Virus record (IMG/VR): IMGVR_UViG_3300049203_000167
Span: 1 to 49,801 of that record
Reading direction: 5' to 3' (one strand)
Source of the DNA: a virus
Length of the DNA: 49,801 bases
A program made the position numbers and the translations under genes. Shown piece after piece: positions 41,501-48,618 of the stretch. The notes below the pieces were generated by a model. It was given only the letters and a program-made list of their open reading frames with translations. It had not been told where the DNA came from and made no database searches. The first letter of the stretch is position 1; each line of letters opens with the position of its first letter.

Positions 41501-41941
41501 CACGGCGTTCGCGCGCCAAGCGGTGGCAAGATCACTATTGATCGCGAGAGCGGAACCGTACGGGATCTGACAACCGGCGAGAACATTGTCCGGCTGATGG
41601 GCTTCCGTCCTGAAATCATTGCCGCGAATCAGGAAATCCACTGGATGCAGAAGGAGCAGCAACAGTACTGGACGGTGCGGCGGAATCAGCTCGTGGCGCA
41701 AATGGCAGAGGCGAAACTGCAGGATGACCGCGAAGCGATTGCCGATGCGCAAATGGCACTGGAGCGCTTTAACGACGATGCGCCGCGAGAACTGAAGATC
41801 AATCCGAAGGAAATGCGGCTAGCACTGAAACGCAAGGCGAAGGCGGCAAAGCAGGATGAACGGCGCCAGAACCGGCAAAAGCGTTTTCGCCGAATGGATG
41901 AGGAACTGGCGCGGGAGGTGCTTGGTCAGGAAGAGGATTGA
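35537..41941 (+). CDS. Giant ejection protein: lytic transglycosylase plus HEAGH zinc-protease motif, 2134 aa
   Basis: A virion protein expected to enter the cell envelope ahead of DNA. Residues 170-270 have two Gly/Ala-rich hydrophobic stretches. Residues 370-500 are an SLT lytic transglycosylase with catalytic E396 in AGIESSFDPNAKN and SAHGLFQLIDSTW. Residues 870-1015 include AAFHEAGHVIALE (H882, E883, H886) and later EEYMAEQF (E1013), as in zinc metallopeptidases. The rest is helical, with an amphipathic region around residues 1600-1850 and a highly charged C-terminus (KRKAKAAKQDERRQNRQKR). It ends 16 bases inside the opposing gene. Wall cutting is well supported; protease action is inferred. 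Confidence 0.8.
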   Translation: MELNTRGATLVGEAPDAPQELDLRGATEVQVNEPGFLTSVRRGMAQSKAALNIAEQSGSAQMYDALDKLERDGDTPEAQELAKRDPLFANHYNLWKAKGKDPAVIAQLKAQQTATIEQNTRNMREAAATTELNPPSPEYEEFQKADGFADAFSKLGKAPISTAVQVAAESLGQQAPALPVMAAAGVTGGPGALAGAAGISSFVQERMGAEAQALAEAGVDPNDTQALIRYYNSPEFKQKQAEGTKKAAVVGAFDAATAGMAGTALAKKPLGNLAAQTGVQMVGGAGGEVAGSLAAGQEVNAPSVISEAIGEIPSAGFDVGTMAARKALNATLLNRVADEKLKEAEIGLNTEQERTVDDVVGAAHKQKLTPLQSKIFLKAAEMGVDAKAALTIAGIESSFDPNAKNPDSSAHGLFQLIDSTWNGVGGGDRSNLDLQIVNGLKSIAATQTALEAQLGRKISSEELYMGHLLGPKGAAIAIRADVNDPQGAFLDTVKKWDKVNADTIVAANGLKGLTNEQALRKIEGMYLRKSNALGNNEQLNRKVKASRDADAAPSEDITGLDATDENLGVEDIDAMLASVEDQPVTEADRIAAQAEDSLTKVQDGADSQAVAEAALLNDSAVDVEEVAPTLMEENPRLPRDLSGASPRFGFGKDLFSLEFASDVDRAAYIIANNARRSERDADFLSFVMKHTGMNEDEAREYGKGLRQQIKEMAKEAQSGTERLLKIGDAKRAESWVSLDEAGTRVKYENPNDTYTNAIHKAPRLDGQGTLEDTPIQAGEVVAVGVDSAHTPYEYMGAMQQTLQDVISRFAPTARVALTFFTEAKGRVSSMTPKSNIGVRNKSAKARGLYQINMRNATGLTSEVRDGTKNPTTQRKITYAAFHEAGHVIALEQMVKNFPPALREKFMNLGVDEYFTEEEFAQMAPEQANVLREYNELKWQTLNNPAFTAEQFALAWLSPWKLGHGAGTRQGLFSFVKLYMGQDTVQRLRDPAAKFALEMNAKSNILSPEEYMAEQFSRYAFSTGMAETSPLSRTFFQRALDTLRAFFKRMKVEGLVKPGVAFAEWVDSLSTIGAELPNKALPEREAVDVVPVKVKPKLKAKAALPETKPEDKPIMPPPAHKKNEKMIAVARGQDYTEKQNANFLLLRTNLAFVMKDDPKVFQHWMDLVRNNRLEDFRDEVAGYIDEDWADEKVRYDTDAPEYESWREVEAQLEKAVPKRAGLKKWFGNGLRKLSDAKYFAMTLEQMAFRWPEVAGLQALAYMKTNYKAFKARLELKGIEATTKWGKLGKEQHGRLEAAMREEHLQGKHFAGVQEVNGTIRFVPSEELAAYATLKGLEPETIEIWLDVKNAHIAHMNALQNSIAKKMRARYKGRPATLKVKLHELAEQFRQIRAEPFLPQTRFGEYAIRVTEDTLDGPKVVHVEFFESAAMRDEAMEQLKKVAGKRKVQAAHYKMTTSILRTLPVELLGTYAQELELTAQERKELRDIADATTRNKTTRKYSSQLAGITGANKDLMRNFADFMWHSANNIAKLHYRSEMKRAVLQIEADMFAAAEDGDIQFHDELRKVWNFADRYVDHMMSPTDEWQTVRSFVVLHQLWGNIKTAVANLGSLHAVWALAATQQGTVKGTARNLTVIAKAVADQFNSVTNRVLRSQKEGGQVWGPDTRWALDQAKQDGLLDESFAAQLAQFANSSTLSRLNFQHGDSVYKRFVWMGMQPQHLIESYVRRVSLVTQFENYLRAGQTKEQAYAKARRDTYLTQGDNSLLNRPEFMRGKYGVFLIYYGYIQNQLYLLSGAEERARNYQEAMIEGRTEGMNRTEARGKYFKTHKIAGETTKMWLAYLMLGGLMGLPGAEDLDNVLEYLAKKFFGTRFSLKEYAYKLAATISEEASAFGVDVNPRSVVHGTFADFSLLGITPSIDMSSSLGLGQVVPGAGGFGDPNAPRGIVKSMGPVGGFATNIWEAAFSDDPAKRLNFLPNTVKGITRAVDDWRHGVRAPSGGKITIDRESGTVRDLTTGENIVRLMGFRPEIIAANQEIHWMQKEQQQYWTVRRNQLVAQMAEAKLQDDREAIADAQMALERFNDDAPRELKINPKEMRLALKRKAKAAKQDERRQNRQKRFRRMDEELAREVLGQEED

Positions 41942-43188
41942 AGGGTGCCGGCCTTTTGAACGAAAATGGAACCGTTCTGGTTCACGATCATCAAGTGACC
42001 GGCATTGACGCAAGATTGTAACGCGTCGCTGAAATCGTTGTATGAAGCCACCCGGAATACGTTGGCATAAAGCTTTTGCTGTTCGAGCTTACCTTCTCGC
42101 TCGATGATTTCGCAAAGCTGCCCGGCGAGCCGGGTGATTTCATTCTGGCCGATGCGCGAGAACACCAGGTTCATGTCAGCTTCAAGACCAGAAGTAAGAT
42201 TTGCAGCGAGTTCCAAAGTGCGAGCATCGACCCGCCGAGTATCGTCAGCTGCCGCAGAAAGCACCATTGCCAGCTTGTGGATGTGCGTTTGCTTACGCGC
42301 AAGATAACCACCGAACTGATCAGGGTCAAGATGAGAATGTCGTGTAGTCCAATGCTTTGCATACCAGGCTTCCCCCCAAGTGTAAGCGTCCTCCGTGAGC
42401 GTCATTTCCCCCGCCATCATCGAAATGCATTCGAGATCGTGAATGAGGTCTTGCTTGAGTTGCAGCACCTTGTCTTCGCCGAGCTCAGCCATCCGCCTCT
42501 TCGGGTAGGCGACTAATTGTCGCTTCTTGTCCGCATATACAAACACACAGCGTGATGTAAAGCCACCGCCGATCATGTACTCCGGGAAGTTGCCGGAGAT
42601 CCAAGCTGGGGTAGTACAGGCGATAATGTTGATATAAGGATTGACGATGGCATCGTTGCCGGAACTCTTCGTCTTTTTCTCGAATGTCCCTTCCTTTCCA
42701 TCCCACAATCCAACAAAAATGTCCACCATCTCGCGGTCTTGAGGATTCAACAAATTGCCAAATTCGTCTGAGCAGATGGTAATAGCGGACATGTCGATAT
42801 ACTCGCCCGTTGAGGGGTCGATGAAACTTTCGCGTGACTCGGCCATGCCCTGCACAAGACTCTGCCACGTCACCACCTCCGGACCCCACTTGATACCAGG
42901 TACCTGCCGGAGCAAGTTCATTCCGATATTGGCTGTTGTGGATTTCGAAATGATACCTGGCTTTGCCACCAGGATAACATAGAAGTTTGGCACCCACTTG
43001 AAGTACCCCATGTCGATCCAGACCTTGCGGCGAAGGGCACCAGCGATGGTGCTGACTCCGGTCCAGAAAAGTGTATTGTCGGGGGCCTCGCCGAACCTCG
43101 CGTATTGAGCGAAGCTGGCGAGCCAGTTTTTCAGGCGCCGCTTTGGGACGGCCGGCGGAACGCCTAAGAGTGGTTCAGTCATTTGCAT
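41926..43188 (-). CDS. DUF3987-like replication ATPase (primase/helicase type), 420 aa
   Basis: YVILVAKPGIISKSTTAN (residues 70-87) is a P-loop with serine where the usual glycine precedes the lysine (SKST, K82), as in DUF3987-type ATPases. ITICSDEFGNLL (D141, E142) is the Walker B strand, and an HTH-like C-terminus follows (residues 340-420). This family often replaces DnaB or primase-helicase in phages. It is the only helicase-like gene seen. The ATG at 43188 has a weak ribosome site and lies behind operator copy 7; a second ATG two codons on is also possible. Confidence 0.65.
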   Translation of the reverse strand: MQMTEPLLGVPPAVPKRRLKNWLASFAQYARFGEAPDNTLFWTGVSTIAGALRRKVWIDMGYFKWVPNFYVILVAKPGIISKSTTANIGMNLLRQVPGIKWGPEVVTWQSLVQGMAESRESFIDPSTGEYIDMSAITICSDEFGNLLNPQDREMVDIFVGLWDGKEGTFEKKTKSSGNDAIVNPYINIIACTTPAWISGNFPEYMIGGGFTSRCVFVYADKKRQLVAYPKRRMAELGEDKVLQLKQDLIHDLECISMMAGEMTLTEDAYTWGEAWYAKHWTTRHSHLDPDQFGGYLARKQTHIHKLAMVLSAAADDTRRVDARTLELAANLTSGLEADMNLVFSRIGQNEITRLAGQLCEIIEREGKLEQQKLYANVFRVASYNDFSDALQSCVNAGHLMIVNQNGSIFVQKAGTLQSSS

Positions 43189-43206
43189 GAGAGCGGAACG
43201 GAATTG

Positions 43207-43239
43207 TGTGGAGGTATAATGACGGATTACCCCGCCACA
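43207..43239 (-). promoter_or_regulatory. Operator palindrome copy 7, ahead of the replication ATPase gene
   Basis: Minus strand: TGTGGCGGGGTAAT, five bases, ATTATACCTCCACA. It has the same orientation towards its gene as the other copies. The sequence GGTATAATG is on the plus strand here, facing away from the gene, so whether a promoter accompanies it is unclear. Confidence 0.8.
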
Positions 43240-43242
43240 AAA

Positions 43243-43554
43243 TTACAACAGCTTGCGATACTCCACAGGAATTCCGGCCCGCATAGCCGCAGCAATTTCC
43301 TTTTCCATGCCGGGGCTTATGCCGTAGTCGTTGTACACGGCCACAACGTCAGCAAAGAACATGTAGTGCAGGCCGGCCTTGATGCCGACATTTCGCTGCT
43401 TCGGATCGCTATCGTCGAGAACTTGCGTGTACAATAAGTGCGGGGCGAAAGGCGCTTCATTGCGTTTGAAGCTGTCGCGCATAGCTTGACGCGCGTAGTA
43501 AGTATTACGCTCAACTTCGCCGCTGTAAGGCGAGCAAATAAAGGTAGTTCTCAT
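43243..43554 (-). CDS. Nucleoside 2-deoxyribosyltransferase-like protein, 103 aa
   Basis: FICSPYSGEVERNTYYARQA at the start and YNDYGISPGMEKEIAAAMRA near the end are the pattern of small phage proteins related to nucleoside 2-deoxyribosyltransferases (DUF4406/DUF7768 type). These bind nucleotides, and some change phage nucleotide pools. AGGAG lies eight bases before the ATG, nine bases past the polymerase stop. Enzyme activity is not shown. Confidence 0.75.
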   Translation of the reverse strand: MRTTFICSPYSGEVERNTYYARQAMRDSFKRNEAPFAPHLLYTQVLDDSDPKQRNVGIKAGLHYMFFADVVAVYNDYGISPGMEKEIAAAMRAGIPVEYRKLL

Positions 43555-43563
43555 GGTGGTCTC

Positions 43564-46032
43564 CTATGCCGGAATGATGATGTTACGGGCAGGCTGATTG
43601 CCTGTCAACAATGGGGCGGGCCATTCAGTTTCTTCCACGTCGCCCCATGACTTCGTAGAAGTGCTGATCCCCACGCCGATGGTAAGCGGACGCGAGTAGG
43701 GAATTTCGATTTCCAGGTGACGCTTCATGTCTCGCATAATTGGCTTTGCGCGGTGGGTTGGGAACTGTCCTGCGAGACTGTCGTGGACCTGAAGGAGTAC
43801 CTGAACCTCCGGCATTTTCTCGGCGAGGTTTTTCCAGCCACGATTAATAACGAGAGCGACAACAGACTGAGGTTGCCATGCGAGGGCTTCTGGAAGCACG
43901 CTTTCAATACGATCGAAGTATCGGCGGCGGAATCCGAAGACGTTTCGCACCTCGCGTAAAGCTTGCAGCTGAGCCTCCGTTCGACGGTGCCATTCCTTAA
44001 TACCCGGGTGTGCAGCGAACCAGCGCCGCTGAGCCACTTCGCTTGCGTGGACAGTAAGGCCGCAAGTGATGGCCATGGTACGCGCGCTTCCCCCATAATT
44101 AGTACCGTGAGCAAACTGCTTAGCGGCTTGTCGCAGCGCGTAAGTAACAGCCGTCTCAGGAACGCCGAAAAGGACACTTGCGTTATAGGTGTGGAGGTCA
44201 ATGCCTTCGCATACTGCAGCTCGTAAATCATCGTCGTCCGCCTCCCAGATCACGACCATGAGATCCGCACGGTCAAGGTCAACGTCAAAGAAAGTCATGC
44301 CCGAATCTGGCACGAAAAGCTTACGGATGTTCGGAACAATGAGCTGGCGTTTGCCGGCGTTAATCAGCTCGAGCTTCTTAGCCGCTGCCTTGTCCTCATC
44401 TCCTTTAGGAATGTTCTGAAGATTGCCTCCCGAACCGAAAGCGTTTTCGCCGCTGTTAAGCCTGTATGTTTCAGTACCCGCCAGGTTGTAATAGCATCGC
44501 ATTCGCTTGTCAATGTCCAGCGGCATGAGCGCAAATGTCTTGAGGAGTACCGAGGCTGAACGCACCATAGCGATACGATCAACAAGGCCTGTGAGCAGCG
44601 GTTCACGCTTCTTGAACAGATTGAGGGCATCATCGTCAGTGGTAGGTTGTTTGGTCTTCTTGTTCTTTACGATAGCCATTTTCAGGTCGCCGTAGAACAG
44701 TTGCATGAGCTGCTTGGGGGAGCCCAGGTTGATCTGGTGACCGAGGATTGCGTAGATTTCCGCACTGGTCTCGGCGATGAAGTTCATCAGATCGTTAGCT
44801 ACGGAAGCCTTGGCCCGCTCATCCACGCGTACACCACGAAGCATGGTGCGGACGACGTGAGGCCACATGTCGCGGAGGAAGTTGTACTGCTCTCGCAGAC
44901 GGTTCCGCTCGATAAGATCATCAAGTACTTCGGCGCACTCGAAAGTGTAGCAGCAATCGGTGCAGTTGTAGGTCCAGTAATCTTCTTCTGGCACCTTTGG
45001 GTCCCACTCTTTTCCATCATCTTTCCAGTACTGATAAAAGTCGCAATACATACTCGAGATGAAGTCCAATGACTTTTTCATCCCAGCGAGCACGGTGTGC
45101 TGCATAAGCATAGTATCGTAGTGGACGACGGGCAGGAATCCTGCTTGCACAGCAAAGTATTGCGCATCGTAGCCAAAATTTTGCCCGATCACTCGCACGT
45201 TCGGATGAGTGAACAGCATACGCAGCTCCTCCAAGATGAAGAGCTCTTCGGCTTCGCTCCAGTAATTGTGTCCCACAGCGCCAACGGCCATTAGGGGAAT
45301 GCAGATCGCTTCGGTCCGTGACCAGGCTATACCGATACATGCTGTCATTGCTCCACGAGTTTCAATGTCGATGCTCAGGGGGGTGACTTCCAGTTCGGCA
45401 TTTCGCCGGAGCATGGCCAGGGTTTCGCGTACGCACTCGAAGGACGGACGTAAGCGGAAATTCCACGCCGGGCGCGAGAGGATGTTGGTTGCGCTTTCGT
45501 CCTTGGCGCGTTGCAAGTCCCGCATGAAGATCGGCCGCCACTCCCACATCTTCATCACGATACGAGGATCGAAGGTGGGAACTACTTTAACGTCGCCGAA
45601 CTCGGGCTTAGCAGGAAGCACACTTCCCCGCCACTTGTTCGCACCGATCTTTCCGGTAAGGGCCCAGAGTGCCAGGTTTCCCAATGCGATGATGACGTTA
45701 GGCTTGACCCGGTTGACTTCTGCAATAAGCTCGGTTTGGCCTTTGTAGCACGCGGCGTTTGGCTTGTGCTGCTTCTTGTCGGTGTAGAGGTTTTCGATTT
45801 TGCCATAGAGGGGGGCGACCTTAACTACGGTGGAGATGGAACATTCAGTACGGGCGATTCCGGCATCGTGCAAGAAGCCGTCGAGCGCCTTGCCGAGGGT
45901 GCCGGTGAAGGCGGAACGGCGGAGCATGTCGTCGACTGTCGGGCAATCGCCTACGATCATGATTTTGCTGCCTGGTATCAGCGTGGCATTTATAGGCTGC
46001 AGGCCTTGGAGAGTTGGGTTGTCAGTGGTCAT
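43564..46032 (-). CDS. DNA polymerase A family with N-terminal UDG-like domain, 822 aa
   Basis: Replicates the genome. Residues 18-175 resemble a family-4-type uracil-DNA glycosylase: GDCP (28-31), GTLGKALDGFL, STVVKVAP, KPNVIIALGNLALWALTG, KWRG and TFDPR where T-x-H-P-S would stand. Then comes a 3'-5' exonuclease (D222, E224 in SIDIETRG; GQNFGYDAQYF) and a polymerase with motif A FFDVDLDRADLMVV, motif B RQAAKQFAHGTNYGGS and motif C QVHDS (H750, D751, S752; usually HDE). The ATG at 46032 is the first plausible start, but no Shine-Dalgarno is visible, and the 142-base leader 46033-46174 is full of repeat words. Confidence 0.9.
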   Translation of the reverse strand: MTTDNPTLQGLQPINATLIPGSKIMIVGDCPTVDDMLRRSAFTGTLGKALDGFLHDAGIARTECSISTVVKVAPLYGKIENLYTDKKQHKPNAACYKGQTELIAEVNRVKPNVIIALGNLALWALTGKIGANKWRGSVLPAKPEFGDVKVVPTFDPRIVMKMWEWRPIFMRDLQRAKDESATNILSRPAWNFRLRPSFECVRETLAMLRRNAELEVTPLSIDIETRGAMTACIGIAWSRTEAICIPLMAVGAVGHNYWSEAEELFILEELRMLFTHPNVRVIGQNFGYDAQYFAVQAGFLPVVHYDTMLMQHTVLAGMKKSLDFISSMYCDFYQYWKDDGKEWDPKVPEEDYWTYNCTDCCYTFECAEVLDDLIERNRLREQYNFLRDMWPHVVRTMLRGVRVDERAKASVANDLMNFIAETSAEIYAILGHQINLGSPKQLMQLFYGDLKMAIVKNKKTKQPTTDDDALNLFKKREPLLTGLVDRIAMVRSASVLLKTFALMPLDIDKRMRCYYNLAGTETYRLNSGENAFGSGGNLQNIPKGDEDKAAAKKLELINAGKRQLIVPNIRKLFVPDSGMTFFDVDLDRADLMVVIWEADDDDLRAAVCEGIDLHTYNASVLFGVPETAVTYALRQAAKQFAHGTNYGGSARTMAITCGLTVHASEVAQRRWFAAHPGIKEWHRRTEAQLQALREVRNVFGFRRRYFDRIESVLPEALAWQPQSVVALVINRGWKNLAEKMPEVQVLLQVHDSLAGQFPTHRAKPIMRDMKRHLEIEIPYSRPLTIGVGISTSTKSWGDVEETEWPAPLLTGNQPARNIIIPA

Positions 46033-46174
46033 GGCTACATGGAAATGGGACGGCAATGGACGGGGCTAGGGTTCGGGGTTATACGGGCACCTAGACATAA
46101 TACAACGTGGCTATGGCATGGCTACGGCGTGGCAATGGGGCATTTCCGCAGCTCCACATTGCCCGCCGGAACAC
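46033..46174. repeat. Repeat-word leader upstream of the polymerase gene
   Basis: The plus strand holds GGCTATGGCATGGCTACGG and GTGGCAATGG words like those of the block at 10182-10633. It has no gene. On the minus strand TATTAT near 46105 could be a -10 box without a clear -35. It may share binding sites with the putative origin block. Confidence 0.5.
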
Positions 46175-46678
46175 CTAGTCGGCCACCTTATCCGCTCGCG
46201 CTTCGGCGTCCGCTGACGTGAATTTCCCCTGCGGGTAGCGTTTGGTCAGTTTCGCCACGTTGTACTCGATAACCTCGTGGAGGGTGAGCTTGTAATTGTG
46301 TATGTAGTGGACGAACTGGTTCATCGCCTGCATCATGTGGAAGCGGAGCTGATCGCGCTTGAGCCCGTTGCCGTAAATGGCCCACTTTTTGATCAGGTCC
46401 ATGATTTCGTTCGAGGAACTGAGCAGCGTGGCCTGAGGGTCAAGCGGCGGATCGCCGGCCAGGAGCTCCACTGACATGACGCCTTCGAGCCGGCACAGTT
46501 CCGTAAAGTAAAAATACCAGTCCCCGAGTTCTTCCTTCGGGTGATCGCCCTCGGTGGCGTACAGATGCTCGATGGCCTCGCCGACAATGCCGAACACTGC
46601 ATGAATGTACATCATTGGCAGCGTGTCCTGCTTAAAGCGCGAGTGAACGAACTCGCCGTAGTTAAAGTCTGCATTCAT
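46175..46678 (-). CDS. MazG-like NTP pyrophosphohydrolase, 167 aa
   Basis: GIVGEAIEHLYATEGD (E-x-x-E type) and HPKEELGDWYFYFTELC hold the acidic metal-binding helices of the MazG/all-alpha NTPase family; KLTKRYPQGKFTSADAEAR is the usual C-terminal piece. It would hydrolyse dNTP or alarmone-type nucleotides to monophosphates, matching the nearby polymerase and deoxyribosyltransferase. GGAGG sits before MNADFN at 46678. Confidence 0.8.
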   Translation of the reverse strand: MNADFNYGEFVHSRFKQDTLPMMYIHAVFGIVGEAIEHLYATEGDHPKEELGDWYFYFTELCRLEGVMSVELLAGDPPLDPQATLLSSSNEIMDLIKKWAIYGNGLKRDQLRFHMMQAMNQFVHYIHNYKLTLHEVIEYNVAKLTKRYPQGKFTSADAEARADKVAD

Positions 46679-46679
46679 T

Positions 46680-48026
46680 TCAAACCTCCAATTCTTCAAG
46701 TCCAGGAATAGTGTCTTCGTCGCCGGTCATTCGCAACTTTGCAATGGCGGCGTACTCGTCCGACAGTTCGATGCCAGTTGCCTTAACCTTGCAGCGGTTT
46801 GCGGCTGGAAAAATAGTGCCGCTGCCTGCGAAAGTGTCAAGGATTGAATCGCCTGGAACAACACTTCGGGATAGAAGGTCGACGTATAGATCAACAGGCT
46901 TTTGGGCGCCATGCTTGAGGTCCCGAACAGCGGAAACTGAAATAACGTCTCCCTTGACGCACCGGACGGGCTTGTCACCTTTACTCGCAAACATGATGCA
47001 CTCGTAAGTGCGGCGAGGAGCGTGTTCGGGTCGTGGCAGCATGCCATTGCCCTTAGCCCAAATGAGGGGAATAGGCCACACCTTCCAACCGGCCAGTTCG
47101 AAATGAGTCTGGAGGTCACCAAAGCGGCGTGGATCGCAAAATACATAAGCGTGGGCTTGGTCCTTACAGACACGGAAACTCTCCTCGGCGAGCACGGCGA
47201 TCAATTCTTCGAAGTATTCCTGAGAGTCCTCATAAGCGTGTCCTGTTCCCGCTTGCTCTCCAAAGCCGTCGGCATCAATGCCATAAGGTGGGTCCGTAAG
47301 GAGCACGTCGACAGAAGAAGTGGGAACCTCAGAGATTTGAGTTCGGAAGTCGCCCTGGAGGAGAGTATGCGGACAGTCACCCGCAGCCGCGCTGTCGAAT
47401 GCTGCTGCGAGGGTTTGAACACGGGCAGCCTCAGCCTTTTTCCGTACCACCTTAATGGCTTCCTGTTCCGTTTTTGCCTTAGCGACTTCCGGATCATGGA
47501 GGTGTTCCGCAAGGCGGATTCGATTCGCAACTGCCGTGATCTGAGCTCCTTCAGCGGGAGCCGTGGAACCCGTCGTGCGCTGAACGATCTCGCTCGCAAT
47601 TGCCGTGAGAGTCGGCTTAGGAAGTCCTGCGCTGGCATTTTGCACCCCTCTTATTTCGAGAAGACGAGCTTCAGCGACGGCACGCTCTTGCCATGAAAGA
47701 TTTTCCCGCTTGATGTTCTCGTCCAGCTCGACCTCGAACGCCACCGAATCTTCGATGGAACCGAGGTTAAGACAGGGCACGAGACCGGGCTCGGCCACAA
47801 TCTCGCCATGACGGATTTGTTTGCCCAGCGCAATGAGCGCCTTGCACGCGCGGAGACGCCTTTCACCAGCGGCGAGGACAAACTGGCCGTTACGGTAGCG
47901 CAGCGCAGGCGGATGAATGAGGCCAAGGGCATCGATGCTCTCCTCGAGGTCTTGAAGCGGTTGTTCGGCGAAGACAGTGCGTTGCCGGTCTTCGATTACG
48001 ATTTGATCTGGGCTGATTAACAGCAT
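46680..48026 (-). CDS. ParB-like nuclease domain fused to DNA methyltransferase, 448 aa
   Basis: Residues 1-150 are a ParB/sulfiredoxin N-terminal domain (GLIHPPALRYRNGQF, LAAGERRLRACKAL). Residues 215-448 are an amino-methyltransferase: catalytic DPPYG (245-249) comes before the AdoMet motif DTFAGSGT (397-404), the beta-class order. It should add N6-methyladenine or N4-methylcytosine to phage DNA, giving shelter from host restriction. This fusion is common in phages and mobile elements. AGGAG precedes the ATG at 48026; no matching restriction enzyme gene is seen. Confidence 0.88.
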   Translation of the reverse strand: MLLISPDQIVIEDRQRTVFAEQPLQDLEESIDALGLIHPPALRYRNGQFVLAAGERRLRACKALIALGKQIRHGEIVAEPGLVPCLNLGSIEDSVAFEVELDENIKRENLSWQERAVAEARLLEIRGVQNASAGLPKPTLTAIASEIVQRTTGSTAPAEGAQITAVANRIRLAEHLHDPEVAKAKTEQEAIKVVRKKAEAARVQTLAAAFDSAAAGDCPHTLLQGDFRTQISEVPTSSVDVLLTDPPYGIDADGFGEQAGTGHAYEDSQEYFEELIAVLAEESFRVCKDQAHAYVFCDPRRFGDLQTHFELAGWKVWPIPLIWAKGNGMLPRPEHAPRRTYECIMFASKGDKPVRCVKGDVISVSAVRDLKHGAQKPVDLYVDLLSRSVVPGDSILDTFAGSGTIFPAANRCKVKATGIELSDEYAAIAKLRMTGDEDTIPGLEELEV

Positions 48027-48036
48027 GGGGACTCCT

Positions 48037-48076
48037 AAAGAAAACGGGGAAGCGCAGCCGAAGCCGGGCCTCCCCG
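48037..48076 (-). terminator. Probable terminator between the SSB-like and ParB-methyltransferase genes
   Basis: On the minus strand a long GC stem with a bulge (CGGGGAGG / CTTCCCCG with an inner GGC/GCC part) is followed by TTTTCTTT. It may reduce transcription into the methyltransferase gene. No separate promoter is seen after it, so partial read-through is likely. Confidence 0.65.
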
Positions 48077-48097
48077 AGGGTTACGGTCGAGGCCGGA

Positions 48098-48538
48098 TTA
48101 CAGCGCCGCGACTTCCTTCACGTCGGCAAAGATTTCGCCCGGTTCCTTGCCGGAACGGTGCTTGATCTTCACGGTAGCGACGCCGCCGACCAGCATGCCG
48201 GGCATCCACGGTTTGCCGGGCTGATTCTGCCCGAGCGCATCACGCAGTTTGCCCAGGCCGACGTTCTTGCCTTTGCCCATGTCGAGGCCGCCGGAAGCGG
48301 TCAAGTCGAGCCAGATGGTCTGACGGCAGGAGGGCTTGTCCATACCGGTTTCAGCACGCACGGTGTCGTCGTCGATGTTCCACTTGACTTCGAGCACCGG
48401 CTTGTCGCCAGCGGTACGGGCTTTGACCTCCTCCACGACAGCACGGAATTCGCCTTCGGGAATCGGCACATACTGCGTGTCGTTCGCGTCAGACGTTGTC
48501 TGGTTCATGAACATATCGGGATCAAAGGTAGAGGACAT
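48098..48538 (-). CDS. SSB-like / DUF669-type protein, 146 aa
   Basis: An acidic start (FDPDMFMNQTTSDANDTQ), then a beta barrel-like core (GEFRAVVEEVKARTAGDKP, LEVKWNIDDD), a Gly/Lys loop and a final strand (VATVKIKHRSGKEPGE). This pattern and the place beside a Sak4-like ATPase fit phage single-strand binding proteins of DUF669 type. AAAGGAA precedes the ATG at 48538. DNA binding is inferred. Confidence 0.65.
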   Translation of the reverse strand: MSSTFDPDMFMNQTTSDANDTQYVPIPEGEFRAVVEEVKARTAGDKPVLEVKWNIDDDTVRAETGMDKPSCRQTIWLDLTASGGLDMGKGKNVGLGKLRDALGQNQPGKPWMPGMLVGGVATVKIKHRSGKEPGEIFADVKEVAAL

Positions 48539-48618
48539 GGTATTTCCTTTCAGGTTACGGTAGGTAGGATTTGTTCCGTTTTATGCTGCCGGGAAGAACG
48601 GTTTCCCTTAGAACACGG

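Noticed and set aside
46033-46056. TTG-initiated eight-codon extension of the polymerase
   Set aside because: No ribosome site and the added residues come from repeat words; the ATG at 46032 is preferred.
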